Shown here piece after piece: positions 51,427 to 62,563 of a DNA stretch of 64,000 nt (position 1 is the stretch's first letter; each line of letters begins with the position of its first letter). This DNA comes from Linum tenue. Its lineage: Eukaryota; Streptophyta; Magnoliopsida; Malpighiales; Linaceae. The stretch is from NCBI GenBank assembly GCA_946122785.1, contig CAMGYJ010000011.1:6944001-7008000 (forward strand). The letters run 5' to 3'. The notes below the pieces were generated by a model that was not told the origin of the DNA, did not search any database, and worked only from the letters and a program-made list of their open reading frames with translations. A program made the position numbers and the translations under genes.

Positions 51427-53772
51427 TGGGTAAATTCAAGAAGTTTCATCTTACTATTCGGTGGAATGGAAGGGTGACAAACTCTGACATAGGCATTGAT
51501 TATGAGGACGGCGAATCCATTATGCTGAAAATTGATTCCCGATTCAATTTTCAAGAACTCTGTGATCTTTGTGCAGAAAGGGTTTGTACGAGCGGACAGA
51601 CGAGACTTGGCAAAATTACTTACCGGTATCCAGACATGAGTGCTGGCGGGGTCGTGTTCCAAGAAGTTGTCATAAACGATGATGACGCGGTTACGATGAT
51701 GTTACAGTTCCTAAGCGATAACCAAGTCCGGCTTGCAGAGGTGTATGTTGAGACCGAGGCGGTCGGTGAATCTCATTCTCACCAGTATTCTTATGATGAT
51801 GGTTTTGCAGGAGGGTACGAATGGGGTGGTAGTTCGAGCAACTACCAAGGCGGTGGTTATACAGGAGGTTATGGGGAGGGTGGTGGTTCAATCAACTATG
51901 GTGGATCGAGTAGTGCAGGATGGGACAAATACTCGCAACCTCCTAAACCAACCCCATTTGTTGAGGCCGATGGTGTTCAATGGCTTGCTTGGGGGCCAGA
52001 GTGGTATGGAATCGAGAATACCATTCGATCAGGGCGTACTTCACATGAGCGAGAGGACGATGTTGGTGATCGTGGTCATGTTGATCCTTCTAGCCCGAGC
52101 TATCCATTCGAGTCGAGCGACGAGGATACTGAGGAAGATTTGAGATCAGTGAGCGAGGAGGAGGAAGATACTGATGATAACGAGGATGAGGCGGCATTTC
52201 GTGAGGCACCCACGCCATATTACACACAGGTTCCAACTCAATTTTTACATAGTCAGAATGATCCCCCCGAATTTGTCCCTATGCCAGTGTACAATCCGAC
52301 GGCCAATTTGGAGGTGGGTATGGCGTTCCCATCGAAAGACGCTGTGCAGGATGCGTTTACAGAAGAGGCGTTGAGGCGCAATTTCGAGTGGAAGGTAAAA
52401 TATTCTGACAGTAAACAACTACATGTCATATGCAAGCATGATGCAGAGGGTTGTACGTGGCAACTGCGGGCTGCAAATATGAAGAGAAGGAGTGCTTGGG
52501 TGATTCGCAAAGCTGAGACGATCCACACATGCTCCTCTTCTATACTTTCCCAAGATCACAGGCAACTAAAAGCAAAGAAGGTTGGGAGAACTATTAAGCA
52601 CCTTATAGAAGCACAACCAGATATCAAGGTGAAAGCTATCATGGCAGAGGTGAAGGATCGACATTCTTACACGATAAGGTATAAAAAAGCATGGCATGGT
52701 AAGCAGAAAGCCATGGCTGAGGTGTATGGTGATTGGGAGGATTCGTATGCTTTACTCCCTAGACTTATGGGAGCAATGGAGGAGTCCAATCCTGGGACTG
52801 TTTTTCGTCCCAGTATACAACAATGTATACACTGAGGATCAAGTTCGAGTACAGGATAAGCTGATGTTCCATCGTCTTTTTTGGGCTTTTAAACCATGCA
52901 TTGACGGTTTTGGGTTCTGCATACCGGTTATTCAGGTATTTTACCAACTAGTCCCGGTTTTAAATGTTGTATTATTTGTTGTTTAGTATATATCATACTA
53001 ATTATATCCTAAATTTTTATTCAGGTTGACGGAACTTTCCTTACTAGGAAGTACAAAGGATGTCTTCTAATTGCCACTGGCGTTGATGGAAATAGGCGGA
53101 TTTTCCCGCTTGCATTTGCATTAGTGGAAGGGGAGAACAGCTTAAGTTGGGCTTGGTTCTTTGACCAACTGCACGAGCATGTGACACAGTGGGAAGATAT
53201 TACGATTATATCCGATCGACATGCGGGGATAAGGAATGTTGTTGGTGGTTTTCCCGACGAGTGGGGGTGGAGATGGAGATGGTGTATTCGACACTGGCTC
53301 GCCAATTTCCAACACAAATTTGGGAAGAAGAAAGACATCAAAAATCTACTTTGGAATGCAGGTACTAATGTTTTTCTTATGCGATTTAAGTTTGTGTTTA
53401 TTAAGCTGATAAGCTGATGTTATTCATCATGTATTGACCAGTTAGTCTTTTGTTCACCTTTTAGCGGTTGCACATCAACCAAAAAAGTACGAGGAGAAGA
53501 TGAAAACGATCCGTCAGACCCACCGAGCTGGAGCAGTATGGGCTGAAGGTCAAGAGTTGCCCATGTGGACGTTCCATATGGACAACGGGGCCAGATGGGG
53601 CATTGCAACTACCAACCATGGAGAAAGTATAAATAATGTGTACAAGGGTCTTCGAGCGATGCCTATTTCTGTCATCGTGGAAATGTCTTGGCGGGCTCGC
53701 TCAACGGCTGGTCGCGGATTTCTCTTGACCCGAGCCCCAACTGGGGTTACATATGGTGGTGGTGGTGGTTGA
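51427..53772 (+). pseudogene. MULE transposase (MURA), three exons, C-terminally truncated
   Basis: Exons: 51427-52935, 53025-53361, 53465-53772, with GT-AG introns. The N-terminal domain is MGKFKKFHLTIRW and beyond. A Gly/Tyr-rich and acidic linker follows. The MuDR DNA-binding region is FPSKDAVQDAFTEEALRR and CTWQLRAA. The DDE core has its first Asp in VDGTFLTRKYKGCLLIATG and its second in IISDRHAGI; WCIRHWLANF carries the Cys/His pair. A one-base frameshift at about 52795-52815 (PGTVFRP then PVYNNVYTEDQ in another frame) inactivates it. After VIVEMSW (about 53680) the family resemblance ends and the frame reads the antisense of the PMD gene, so the C-terminus, with any SWIM finger, is missing. 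Confidence 0.85.
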
Positions 53773-56286
53773 GATGGAGCGGTAGCTTGGCGAATGATCG
53801 GAGGTTGCGGAGTTTGTTGTTGCGGAGTCTGATACATCGAACTCTGTTGCTGATGTTGGAATTGAGAGAACCCATGAGAGAAAGTGTCCCATTCCTGAGA
53901 TGCTCCACGACTCGATGACCCTCCACCGGCATCCGCTGCAGGTGCCCACTGGTACTCGAACGGTTCGGGGATCTCGGTTGCTTGAGTTGTACGCACCTCT
54001 TCGAACGTAGGCAGAGGCCTGCGTTTGCTCCTTCGTGGGGGCTCAATCGGGGGCACAATGGGTGCATCATCACGGAATGAGGGTCGTGCCGGGGCAGGAC
54101 CGGGAGGATATGCCACGACATCCCTCCTTTGCTCTCTGGTGCAACTCAGGAGGTTGTTCATAAGTCGGCTCAACCAAGTAGTCTTCCGCTCATCCATGGT
54201 TGGAGCACTTTCGAGAGTGTACTTGGCGTGTTCCAAACCATCAACCTAAGGAAAGCACAAAATGTATAAAATTAACTACCTTAAAATAAATATATTTTAG
54301 AATGAGGGAGATTAGGATGACTTACCAACGAACCCATCACAGCACCTTGCTTTGACACCCATCTCATGGTGAACTTCCGATACCACTGCATGTACCCATC
54401 GTGGTAGCCCATCGGTCTCGTCTCCGGCATCCCTTGCACCACCCATTGGTGTCGATTCTCCCAGATGTTGATATAGAATCCATGCTTTCGCTGCCAGTTC
54501 TTTGACGAATGTCGGAGGTCGATAGCATGTAGCTCCCTGAAACCTGCTGGCGGGTCTTGTGGAATTGGCTGCTCCATTCGATATTGCCTCAGGGATCGAT
54601 CGGGTAGGTGCCATTCCACCATGTGCCAGCAGATTAATGACACCTTGCACAACCATGTGTCTTGATCCAGAGGGTGCCTAAGATGGTGCAGCTCAACCAC
54701 TTCACGTGGATATGGATCCCATATAACCTATATCCATTCAAAAAATTGGAATTAACGACCATTTACTTTGAAAAAATTTAACTTGTTCAAATATGGACAA
54801 AACATGATTACCTGATTCCACCATGGTTTATCTAACTCAGAACGATAAAACAGTAACGAATGCTCAGGTTGATGGTCATTCGTATTTGCTCCTATCCACC
54901 TTGTAAGTAAAAGTACGGAATCAATTTAATTGAAATATAGCTAAGCATATAATAAATTAAATTGGTCTAAGTACGGAATAAATTCAATTTAAATCTAGCT
55001 AAGCATGTAATCAAAATTAAATTGGGCTAAGTACGGAATAAATTCAAATTAAATCTAGCTAATGTAATAAAATTTAAATTGGGCTAAGTACGGGATAAAT
55101 TCAATTTATTTGTAGCTCAAGCATGTAATAAAATTTAAATTGAGCTAAGTACGAAATAAACTTACTTGACACCGTATGGGAGATTTGCAGAAAGGTGAGC
55201 TCATCATCGTTTCTCCGGTATGGACGTGGGTCGAGAGGTGCGAACATTGGAAGATGCTCTCATACCCACAGTTGTAGGATGAACATCGCAGCACCAGCTT
55301 GCTTTGCCCCAACCTTCGAGCAAGTACACAGCTCCCGGTATACGCCCGCTAGCACGGCCGATCCCCAACTCTTTTGCCCGATTGCATCCCAATCACCCGT
55401 GAGCAACTCCAACCATATGCCTTGAATCCACCGGTTGGACTTGTCGGGGAACAAAAATCCACCCACCAAACCGATGAGGTAGATGCGGGCGTAGCGCTCG
55501 ACTTGTTCTTCCGGTGTCTCGTCATTGATTACAACCTCTTGCTGGATGTGAGACACCAGCCACGGGACCGACACTTGGCCCGCATTCAACGGTGGATGCC
55601 CCCGCCCTTGGATTGGAGTGGTGGTCGGCATGTCAAAGCCCAAACGATCACGTATGAGCGGCCCCCAACCTACGTCGGGTTTGGTCTGGGGACCAATGAC
55701 GGCATCCCCAGAAATAGGCATCCCTGTGAGGATCGCCACGTCTTTGAGGGTGATCGTCATTTCCCCCTCCGGAAGGTGGAACGTATGGGTTTCGGGACGC
55801 CATCGTTCCGCCATTGCCGTAAGCAGATCGTTGTCGATTTCGATCCGCAAGAAATGGCGCAACATTCCCAAACCTGTCCTCGCTATATAGGGCTCCAACC
55901 TTGGATGCCAAGCGGGCAAGTTATTGGTCCCTTTATGAACCACGGGAACAAGCGATTCCTAAAAAAAATAGGGAAAACAACAATTTATTAGATTAAATAT
56001 AGCAAAATAAAACCTTAGAAAATAATAAAATAAAGCAAGAATACTCAAAAAATTACCGGATTGTTATCCCAAATAGCACGGGAGCGATGAGCTTCTTGAT
56101 CGGTTAAGAGACTCGCATCCCTTGGGCCATAATGGATATACAATCGAGGATCGTATATCTCGGCACCCATCTATAAAAAAGTAATGAAATCAGAGATTGT
56201 TTTGATAAAAAAAACAAAAAATCAGATTGTTTTGATTAAAAAAAATTCATAAACAAAAAACCTACACGAAGAGCCTCTTCGTCCAT
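53550..56286 (-). pseudogene. Plant mobile domain (PMD, MAIN/MAIL-like) protein carried by the MULE
   Basis: Seven exon-like pieces read leftwards: 56286-56266 (MDEEALR), 56170-56057 (GAEIYDPRLYIHYGPRDASL), 55958-55166 (VHKGTNNLPAWHPRL, IEIDNDLLTAMAERWRPETH, TITLKDVAILTGMPISG), 54899-54812, 54727-54326, 54245-53550. I count six clear exons; a seventh is not certain. The third exon carries a TGA at about 55258-55263 where WxWEHLPMF is expected. The phase between exons 3 and 4 does not fit cleanly. The C-terminal exon is Pro/Gln-rich with a basic stretch. PMD proteins of the MAIN family are plant-specific and act in gene silencing and genome stability; here the domain is transposon-borne. Its last part overlaps the transposase in antisense. 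Confidence 0.82.
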
Positions 56287-56510
56287 TTTTTGGCGTAGGC
56301 CGGACAGAGGTTCGACGAGTTTAGGTGTAAGGGACGGGAACTTAGCGGGACGGGGGCTTTAGGGTCAAACTCTAGTAATTCTTTCTGATGTGGAAGATCG
56401 GACTTAGCCGCAACCACAGAGCATACTTAGAACGAGACTAGAGCGGATAAATTGAGGGAGAAAGAAGTGAAATGTTTGTGGGGTGAGTTGAAAGTGAAAG
56501 GGGAAGGGGG

Positions 56511-56518
56511 TATTTATA
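56511..56518 (-). promoter_or_regulatory. TATA box of the PMD gene
   Basis: TATAAATA on the minus strand, 225 bp upstream of the PMD start codon and directly inside the right TIR, mirroring the one at 44839. Confidence 0.68.
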
Positions 56519-56567
56519 GTTGGGGGAAGGGGGGAGGCGCCTGCGCAGCATTCAATTGGAGCGCCTT

Positions 56568-57103
56568 CACCGCGTTAGTCAAACGCGGTGAACTCATCGC
56601 TGTAAACAAACGCGGTCAATTTCGAGGGGACGTGGCGTGTTGTGAGGCGTCGGATCGTGGGAAGAAAACCACGATCCGCGCCTCACCGCATCCAACGGCC
56701 ACGGTGAAAGCACAATGGCCCGGATCGCTGACGTAAACAAACACGGGGTATTCACCGTGTTTGTCTAACGCGGTGAATACCCCGCGTTTGTCCACGTCAG
56801 CTCCTTCACCGCGTTTAATAAAAACGGTGAAGGCTTCACCGTTTTAAACTAAAACGGTGATAGCTTCACCGTTTCAGTTTAAAACGGTGAAGCCTTCACC
56901 GTTTTAGACTAAGACGGTGAAGGCATCACCGTTTTATTTTAAAACGGTGAAATGTTCACCGTTTTTATTAAACGCGGTGATAGTCTTCACCGCCTTTGTC
57001 AAACACGGTGATGCCCAAACATGTGTAGTTTTGGAAAATTTTTTATAACTTATGTATTTTGAGAATTTTTTTTAAGAACGTGTGTACTTTGGGATTTTTT
57101 CCC
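56568..57103. repeat. MULE right terminal inverted repeat with palindrome array
   Basis: About a dozen CACCG...CGGTG palindromes from 56568 to 57012, most of them spaced by AAGCCT or AAGGC phrases, then the outer 90 bp shared with the left end. A longer array than on the left. Confidence 0.88.
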
Positions 57104-57112
57104 ATAATATAT

Positions 57113-58105
57113 ATTATGCTATTATTTTATATCTTAGTGGCTAAAATACAATGTATTTTAAAGTTATTCAATTAGTCCAATTTTTATCATTTCAAATTTA
57201 TATTATATAATTATTCGATATCATAATGATCAAATTATAGTGTATTTTACAGGGAATCGTTTGGTATTTGTTAGTAAAAAACTAAACAGAAAGATCTATT
57301 TGGTTATTTTAAACATTAAAACGATCCTAAACATTTTCAGTTCCTTTTGAATTTCTATGGTTTTATTCCCGAATAAGTGATGTGAAAATGGCGAATTGCA
57401 GTCATCTCTTTTCTTTCACTATTTTTTATTTTCAAATAAAAAGTTTCAAAGTAAAGAATAATTAGAATTTGGCATGTGTCGGTCAAACAGGCTGAATTTC
57501 AAGTTTTGGCCCATTTTAATCAAGTCTAATTTATAATCACATGGTTCCCTGATACTCGATAAAAATCTCAATCCAAACCAGTTTGGCAGATGAGTCCGTG
57601 TTTACCACCATTTTCTAGGGATACGACAATGGCGGTTCCTATCCCAAATCGTGTTATTCGTTCTTGATTTTCTTAGATTTTATCATGGTCTGACAAAAAC
57701 CCAGAAAGCACAATGACTACAAGATGAAAGTTTTATAAAGCAAACTAATCGGCCAACGGGCCGAGTAAAAGCTAGCAACAATTGTGAGATGCTCATTTCC
57801 CGAAAACCGACAAGATAGGCGATTTTTATTCGATTTTCTGGAATTCGGTTTCTATATAACTTACTCCACCTCATCATATTACCATAAGCAATATTGTTTC
57901 ACAAGGTAACAAGTACTTGATTTTGGTTCATAAGGCCGATTTTTGATTCGTTGCATCATTCATGTCTCTTTCATGCTAAAATTCATTATTTTTATCACGT
58001 GTTTCCAAAAAAAACTATACAACAATAAGCTATACACCCCATTACATTATCAAATTTCATACCTCACCTTCCTCCGACCAACTAGCCGGGGCCAACGCTG
58101 GTTGA
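57113..58105. other. Intergenic, AT-rich, no gene seen
   Basis: No ORF, RNA or element terminus I can support. The frame at 57683-57877 is without family resemblance. Confidence 0.5.
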
Positions 58106-58113
58106 GTAAACAG

Positions 58114-58943
58114 TAGGGGTGTTCAAATGGTTACCATGGTTATAACCAAACCATATAAGGCTAAATTCCATTAACCATGGAATACAATATCATAACCAAA
58201 CCGTCCAAACTAATACAACAACCGAATTAACCAAATTAAAATTTAATCGGTTTGGTTAATTGGTTAACTAGATTAACCAATATAAAATCACATTATCATT
58301 GACGATGAAAATTTTCCGCTGAATGCAACAATCCGCAATTTATATAATGAATAAAACATAACAATCAACACGTAGTTATAGTTGACCCTTAACAAAAATA
58401 CATGCAACTAAGACAATTATCTTACAATTAGTATAGAAGTATTCACCTAACAAAAATTTATGACAATGGTATGAGTTAATGAATTGTTGTGTTTGTATAA
58501 ATTGACTTAGTCTCTTAGCAATTATCATAGGCTGGAAATGACCTTCCGTTCAAGTTTTCATCCATCATAATGTATGAAGTTTATCTATAAATTAGGCGTC
58601 CATATGTTGTGGTCTACATTTTACATATACAAATATACACTATATGAGCAATATTGAGCTTTATATTTTATGAGTCTAAAAGGGATGAACGTTAACTCTT
58701 GAGTGGTTATGCAAAGTATTAAGTTTGTGCATATAATATATGTTAGATATATGACTAATTACTTAACTGGTTAATTTGGTTTGAGTGGTTAGGAGTGTCT
58801 GAAACCAAACCAAACCACCTAAACCAAACAAGCTAAAAACTTTAACCAAACCAAACCAATTATCCAAATTAACCAAACCAAATTATCCAAATAGTACTGG
58901 TTAAAACGGTTACCATGGTAACCAAACCGTTTGAACACCCCTA
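58114..58943. mobile_element. 830-bp hAT-type MITE
   Basis: Begins TAGGGGTGTTCAAATGG and ends with its near-complement, an inverted repeat that continues into GGTTACCATGG. The perfect 8-bp TSD is GTAAACAG (58106-58113 and 58944-58951). Subterminal sequence is rich in GGTTTGGTTA/TAACCAAACC phrases in both orientations. No coding capacity. Confidence 0.93.
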
Positions 58944-59039
58944 GTAAACAGAGCCACCGGCTTCTGAACTCTGTTATGGTTTCCGCTCTGAGCCCATGAA
59001 ATATCTTTGTTGGGCCTTGTTTACACCGGAATCCCGACT

Positions 59040-60640
59040 ATGACAGATCCAATATTAAAGATCGCGGGTCGGCCCAATGTTGCAAGAAGCCTAGTTTCAG
59101 TCATTCCTTTTCTCAAGATTCTCCTCTCCGCAGTCTGCACCATCCCGCCAAAGCGTCATTATCACCATTACTTTGCAACAATGGCTTCTTCGGTGCCAGC
59201 ACAAGAGAGAGCAACTGCTCTTTACGGCTCCTGGAAGTCGCCAATCACGGCGGATATTGTCGCCGGTTCTTCTAATCGCCTCGGCGGAACTGCTGTCGAC
59301 GGCCAAGGACGCCTGATCCTGCTCGAATCACATCCAAATGTACGAGGGTGAGTAATTGCGGCTTGTGTACATAACCGGTTTGATAAATTGCTTCGTCCAA
59401 CATAAATTGAAGTGTGCGAATTGTGTGATAAATGATGTTGTTCTAATGGAAATTGAAGAAAGGCTGTTACTACAGGTGAAACACTACTGAACCTGAGCGT
59501 GCAGTATTGGACTAGCAGTAGCAGGGGCTGGGCTTTTGTAGATGTAAATTACGGTGGAACCACCAGTTGGTGTCTGTCCTTCACTGGTGTGCTAGAATCT
59601 GTATGCCACCTTTAGGCCGTGTGTTTCCCTTGAAATCATGTTTTTTTTCTCCACAGAAAATGTTTGCTTTGTATTGCGTTCATAGCTCTGCCAGCTTTTG
59701 TATCTAGACAGTTCAATGACAATTCTTTGGCAACTTCATTTACTTTTCCTGCAACAGTTCTAAATTTCTTTTTTCACAACACTAGATAAAGTTTACGTGT
59801 CCACAAATTTGTAAGTTATGGCAGATAGTACAGCGAACGCTTGCTGCGGAAATCGGGGGACTGTTGATGTCAATGACTGTTGCAATTGTGCAAATTTTTT
59901 GGTAATCTATATACTCTATCTTTTCTATTGCAGCTTGAGAGAAATGTATCAAGTTCTGCGTTTCTCATCCAATTATGTACATTTTTCTATAGGTGGACAG
60001 TGGCCTAGTTGATGGGAATCGCCTTTGCATAATAGGTGGCTCAGTCGGGGGCTATACCACCTTAGCTGCTCTCTTTCAAAGACACATTTAAAGCTGGATC
60101 TTCCTTGTATGGGGTAAGTACATGATCCTTAGGATTATTATGAAATATTGGAGGTCAGAAATTATGTGAAGCATTTGGATATCCTTGGTTGTCAATGTGT
60201 GTATGTGTTTTACTTCTGGTTTCTATCGTCCCTCTGGTTTTATTGTGTGGATATCTTTGGCCGGGATCGACTTTCTTCTCAATAAAAACTGTTACAAACA
60301 ATAAAGGGGAACATTGACATAAATTTCTATTGGAAAAGGCATGTGCACCTTACCCTCTTGAATAAAGATTGTTAAAATGAAGTTAAGAGATCAGAAAGTT
60401 GAACCTGCAGCAGGGAAAGTTGAACCCCTTTATATTGATAGTTTTGTTGGTAATGGACAATTTTTTTTGATGAATATACTTCTTGTGATTTCTAATTATG
60501 CTGAGGATAACGAAGTTCCCAATTGGTTACAGGTGACAAGAAGGATTACTATGAGAGGTCTGCGATCAACTTTGTCGATCAATTTTCCTGCCATGTAATC
60601 CTATTCCAAGACTTGGAAGATAAGTTGTGTTGCCAAATCC
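59040..60640 (+). pseudogene. Prolyl oligopeptidase-family (S9) peptidase, decayed copy
   Basis: Four exon pieces remain. (1) 59040-59347: a plastid-like leader, then ALYGSWKSPITADIVAG and RLGGTAVDGQGRL. (2) about 59820-59901: a degraded start and GTVDVNDCCNCANFL. (3) 59993-60115: [27 protein letters not shown], where the catalytic Ser lies in GGSVGGY; two bases are lost just after it. (4) about 60531-60640: DKKDYYERSAINFVDQFSC and VILFQDLEDK, then a frameshift. The beta-propeller between pieces 1 and 2 is missing. Introns are retained, so it decayed in place or after a DNA-level duplication. It resembles plant acylaminoacyl-peptidase-type S9C enzymes. Confidence 0.8.
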
Positions 60641-61435
60641 CTTTCCTTTTCCCCCCTCCATAAATGGTCTTGACCTTGCAATAAGATCATGCCCGACGAG
60701 ATCAAGCCTATTTCCCAATTCGTGAACGCTTGAAAACTGCAAATCTGTAGAAGGATTTCACTTTTGAATTGTGATAAATTTGAACGTGAAATATGGTGCT
60801 TAATTGCTTATGCCTACCTCATTTAACAGAATATTCAAATTTCATTGATTGTATGCATTAAAGAGTAAAAATAAGTTTAAAATATGCATTTACCGACATA
60901 CATAATATTCAGAGCTAAAGAACCATCACCATCACCATCTTTCCCCAGTTAATTTTCAGGTTTCTTTTGCACATTGATTGTTCAAAGGCAGTTATCATTT
61001 TCCAGTAATGAACGACTTCAAAAAGGAGGGTGCAATGAAAGAAAAAGGAAAACCAGTCACACACAATTTGGTGTAATGTCTTGTCTCCTTTTCACCATAA
61101 CAAGGCTTCATCTTCAAAGTGGGGGATTGAAAGTGACGAAATAAGCACCTTGTCTCAAGTGGGTAATTTCTGATTTGTGCCCTTAAAAACTTTATCTTTA
61201 CACTTAAGCCAACAACAAGAACACTCTTAGCAGTATCTTTGAGGTGAGCAACTGCAAAGTCACCATCAAGTTCTGAGGTCAATTTGGACATCAACCAAGA
61301 TTGAGTCCACATTCCATGGTGCTTGCTCTTCCTCCCTTTTTATCCCTTCTTCTTTATAGCAAAGTTAAGCATCATTTCCCCCACCAAAGTGTTAGCTTTC
61401 TGTGTATTGTCATAATTCCTCTCTCTGAATCCAAA
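60641..61435. other. Intergenic; left edge of segmental copy 2
   Basis: No gene. Similarity to copy 1 begins at about 60812 and includes the presumed promoter of the gene at 61436. Confidence 0.55.
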
Positions 61436-62168
61436 ATGGGTGTGTTCTATCAGGAAGAGCCACCCCCACAAAACCCATCAAAGAAATTCAAGTTCCTCCT
61501 GGTTTCAACTCTCAAAGATTCCTTATCCATCTGTCGATCTTGCGGCGACCACATAAGCTCTCTCCAGCAGCAGCAGGATGAGAATTATGTTCCTAACACA
61601 ACAACTGAACTCGAAGATGTTGATGAGCATGAAGTACTTTCCACTTCTTCAAACTGTTCAATTTTCCTGTACGGACATATAAAAAACAAATCACATGAAT
61701 CTGTTTATGTCTCTATGATAATAACTATATTGTTTCATTTTTCAGGTTGTCGTGTCAGCAATCAGGAGCAGAGCCATGGAGAAGTCGAAGCAGAAGGTGT
61801 TTGTGATCACATATAGCTTTTCAGGGGAGCTGTTCTTTAATCCTGAGAAGCAGAAGGATGGAGAAGTTGAAAAGGAGGAAGATTTCTTCTCAGTTGGTAG
61901 CTGTCTTTCATGTTGTTCAAGCGGTTTGAGCAAGGGGGGCGTAGAGTTCTTCTCAGTGAAGACAAACTTGTTGTCGAGGTGTTCGAGCTTGAGTCGGGTA
62001 GAGTTCCCAAGTTTTCATAGGCGGTTTTCGATATTGCAGGAGCTCTGCAACTGCGAAGGGTGGCCATTCGGTCTCTGCAGGAAAGCTGTTTTGCTCCCAC
62101 CTCTGCCTAAGTCTCCCTCTGATTCCTGGCTATGGCGGAAAGGCACTAGATCAGGCAGGCTGCCTTAG
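61436..62168 (+). CDS. Plant-specific two-exon protein, copy 2, intact
   Basis: Exons 61436-61633 and 61746-62168, with a GT-AG intron in phase 0; 206 residues. The N-terminus is MGVFYQEEPPPQNPSKKFK, followed by STLKDSLSICRSCGDHIS and an acidic patch (TELEDVDEHE). Exon 2 has VVVSAIRSRAMEKSKQKV, a Lys/Glu-rich segment (KQKDGEVEKEEDFFSVG), two Cys/Ser clusters (SCLSCCSS and LSRCSSLS) and a C-terminal block GWPFGLCRKAVLLPPLPKSP ending SWLWRKGTRSGRLP. I do not know a function. No signal peptide or membrane segment is seen. The partner at 40350-41074 has lost the frame at a G run. Confidence 0.88.
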
Positions 62169-62563
62169 AGTTCTTGCAACTTGCAACAAAGACAAAAACC
62201 TTTGAAAGTGTTTTGAGAATAAAATAGACTACTGCAGAAGGATGCAAAGTTTACTGTTCTATCATGTTGCCATGTCTATTCCCACGTATCAGATTCTAGA
62301 TTGGAAATAAGATAAAAGCTAGTAAGCCCTTGGATTCAAAACAATTACCATTATTAACATGTTAAAGCCATGACGAGCTCATCTAACTAAAAAGAAGATG
62401 AAACCACTATGCAACTGCATCAAGCATTTTGAGGCAAAATAGATGGAAAGAAAAGATCCCTAGAGTAGGAACCCATGAAAGCAAAAGGCAATAGATTGAA
62501 GGATAATCTAAATCGTGAATTCCAGTTAATTAGCATTCACTAAAATCGAGCAAGTCTTAATAC

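Larger units (their letters stand above)
44409..57103. mobile_element. Mutator-like element (MULE) with MURA and plant mobile domain genes
   Basis: The termini GGAAAAAATCCC and GGGATTTTTTCCC are in long inverted repeats (about 400-540 bp). The 9-bp TSD ATAATATAT is perfect (44400-44408 and 57104-57112), as expected for Mutator. The element is 12.7 kb, of which 6.2 kb is a nested LINE (45122-51291). A transposase gene runs rightwards and a PMD gene runs leftwards; they meet and overlap at 53550-53772. Both genes carry frameshift or nonsense lesions, so the copy is not autonomous as it stands. Confidence 0.92.

Noticed and set aside
56568..57012. CRISPR-like array on the right
   Set aside because: Same reason as for the left array.
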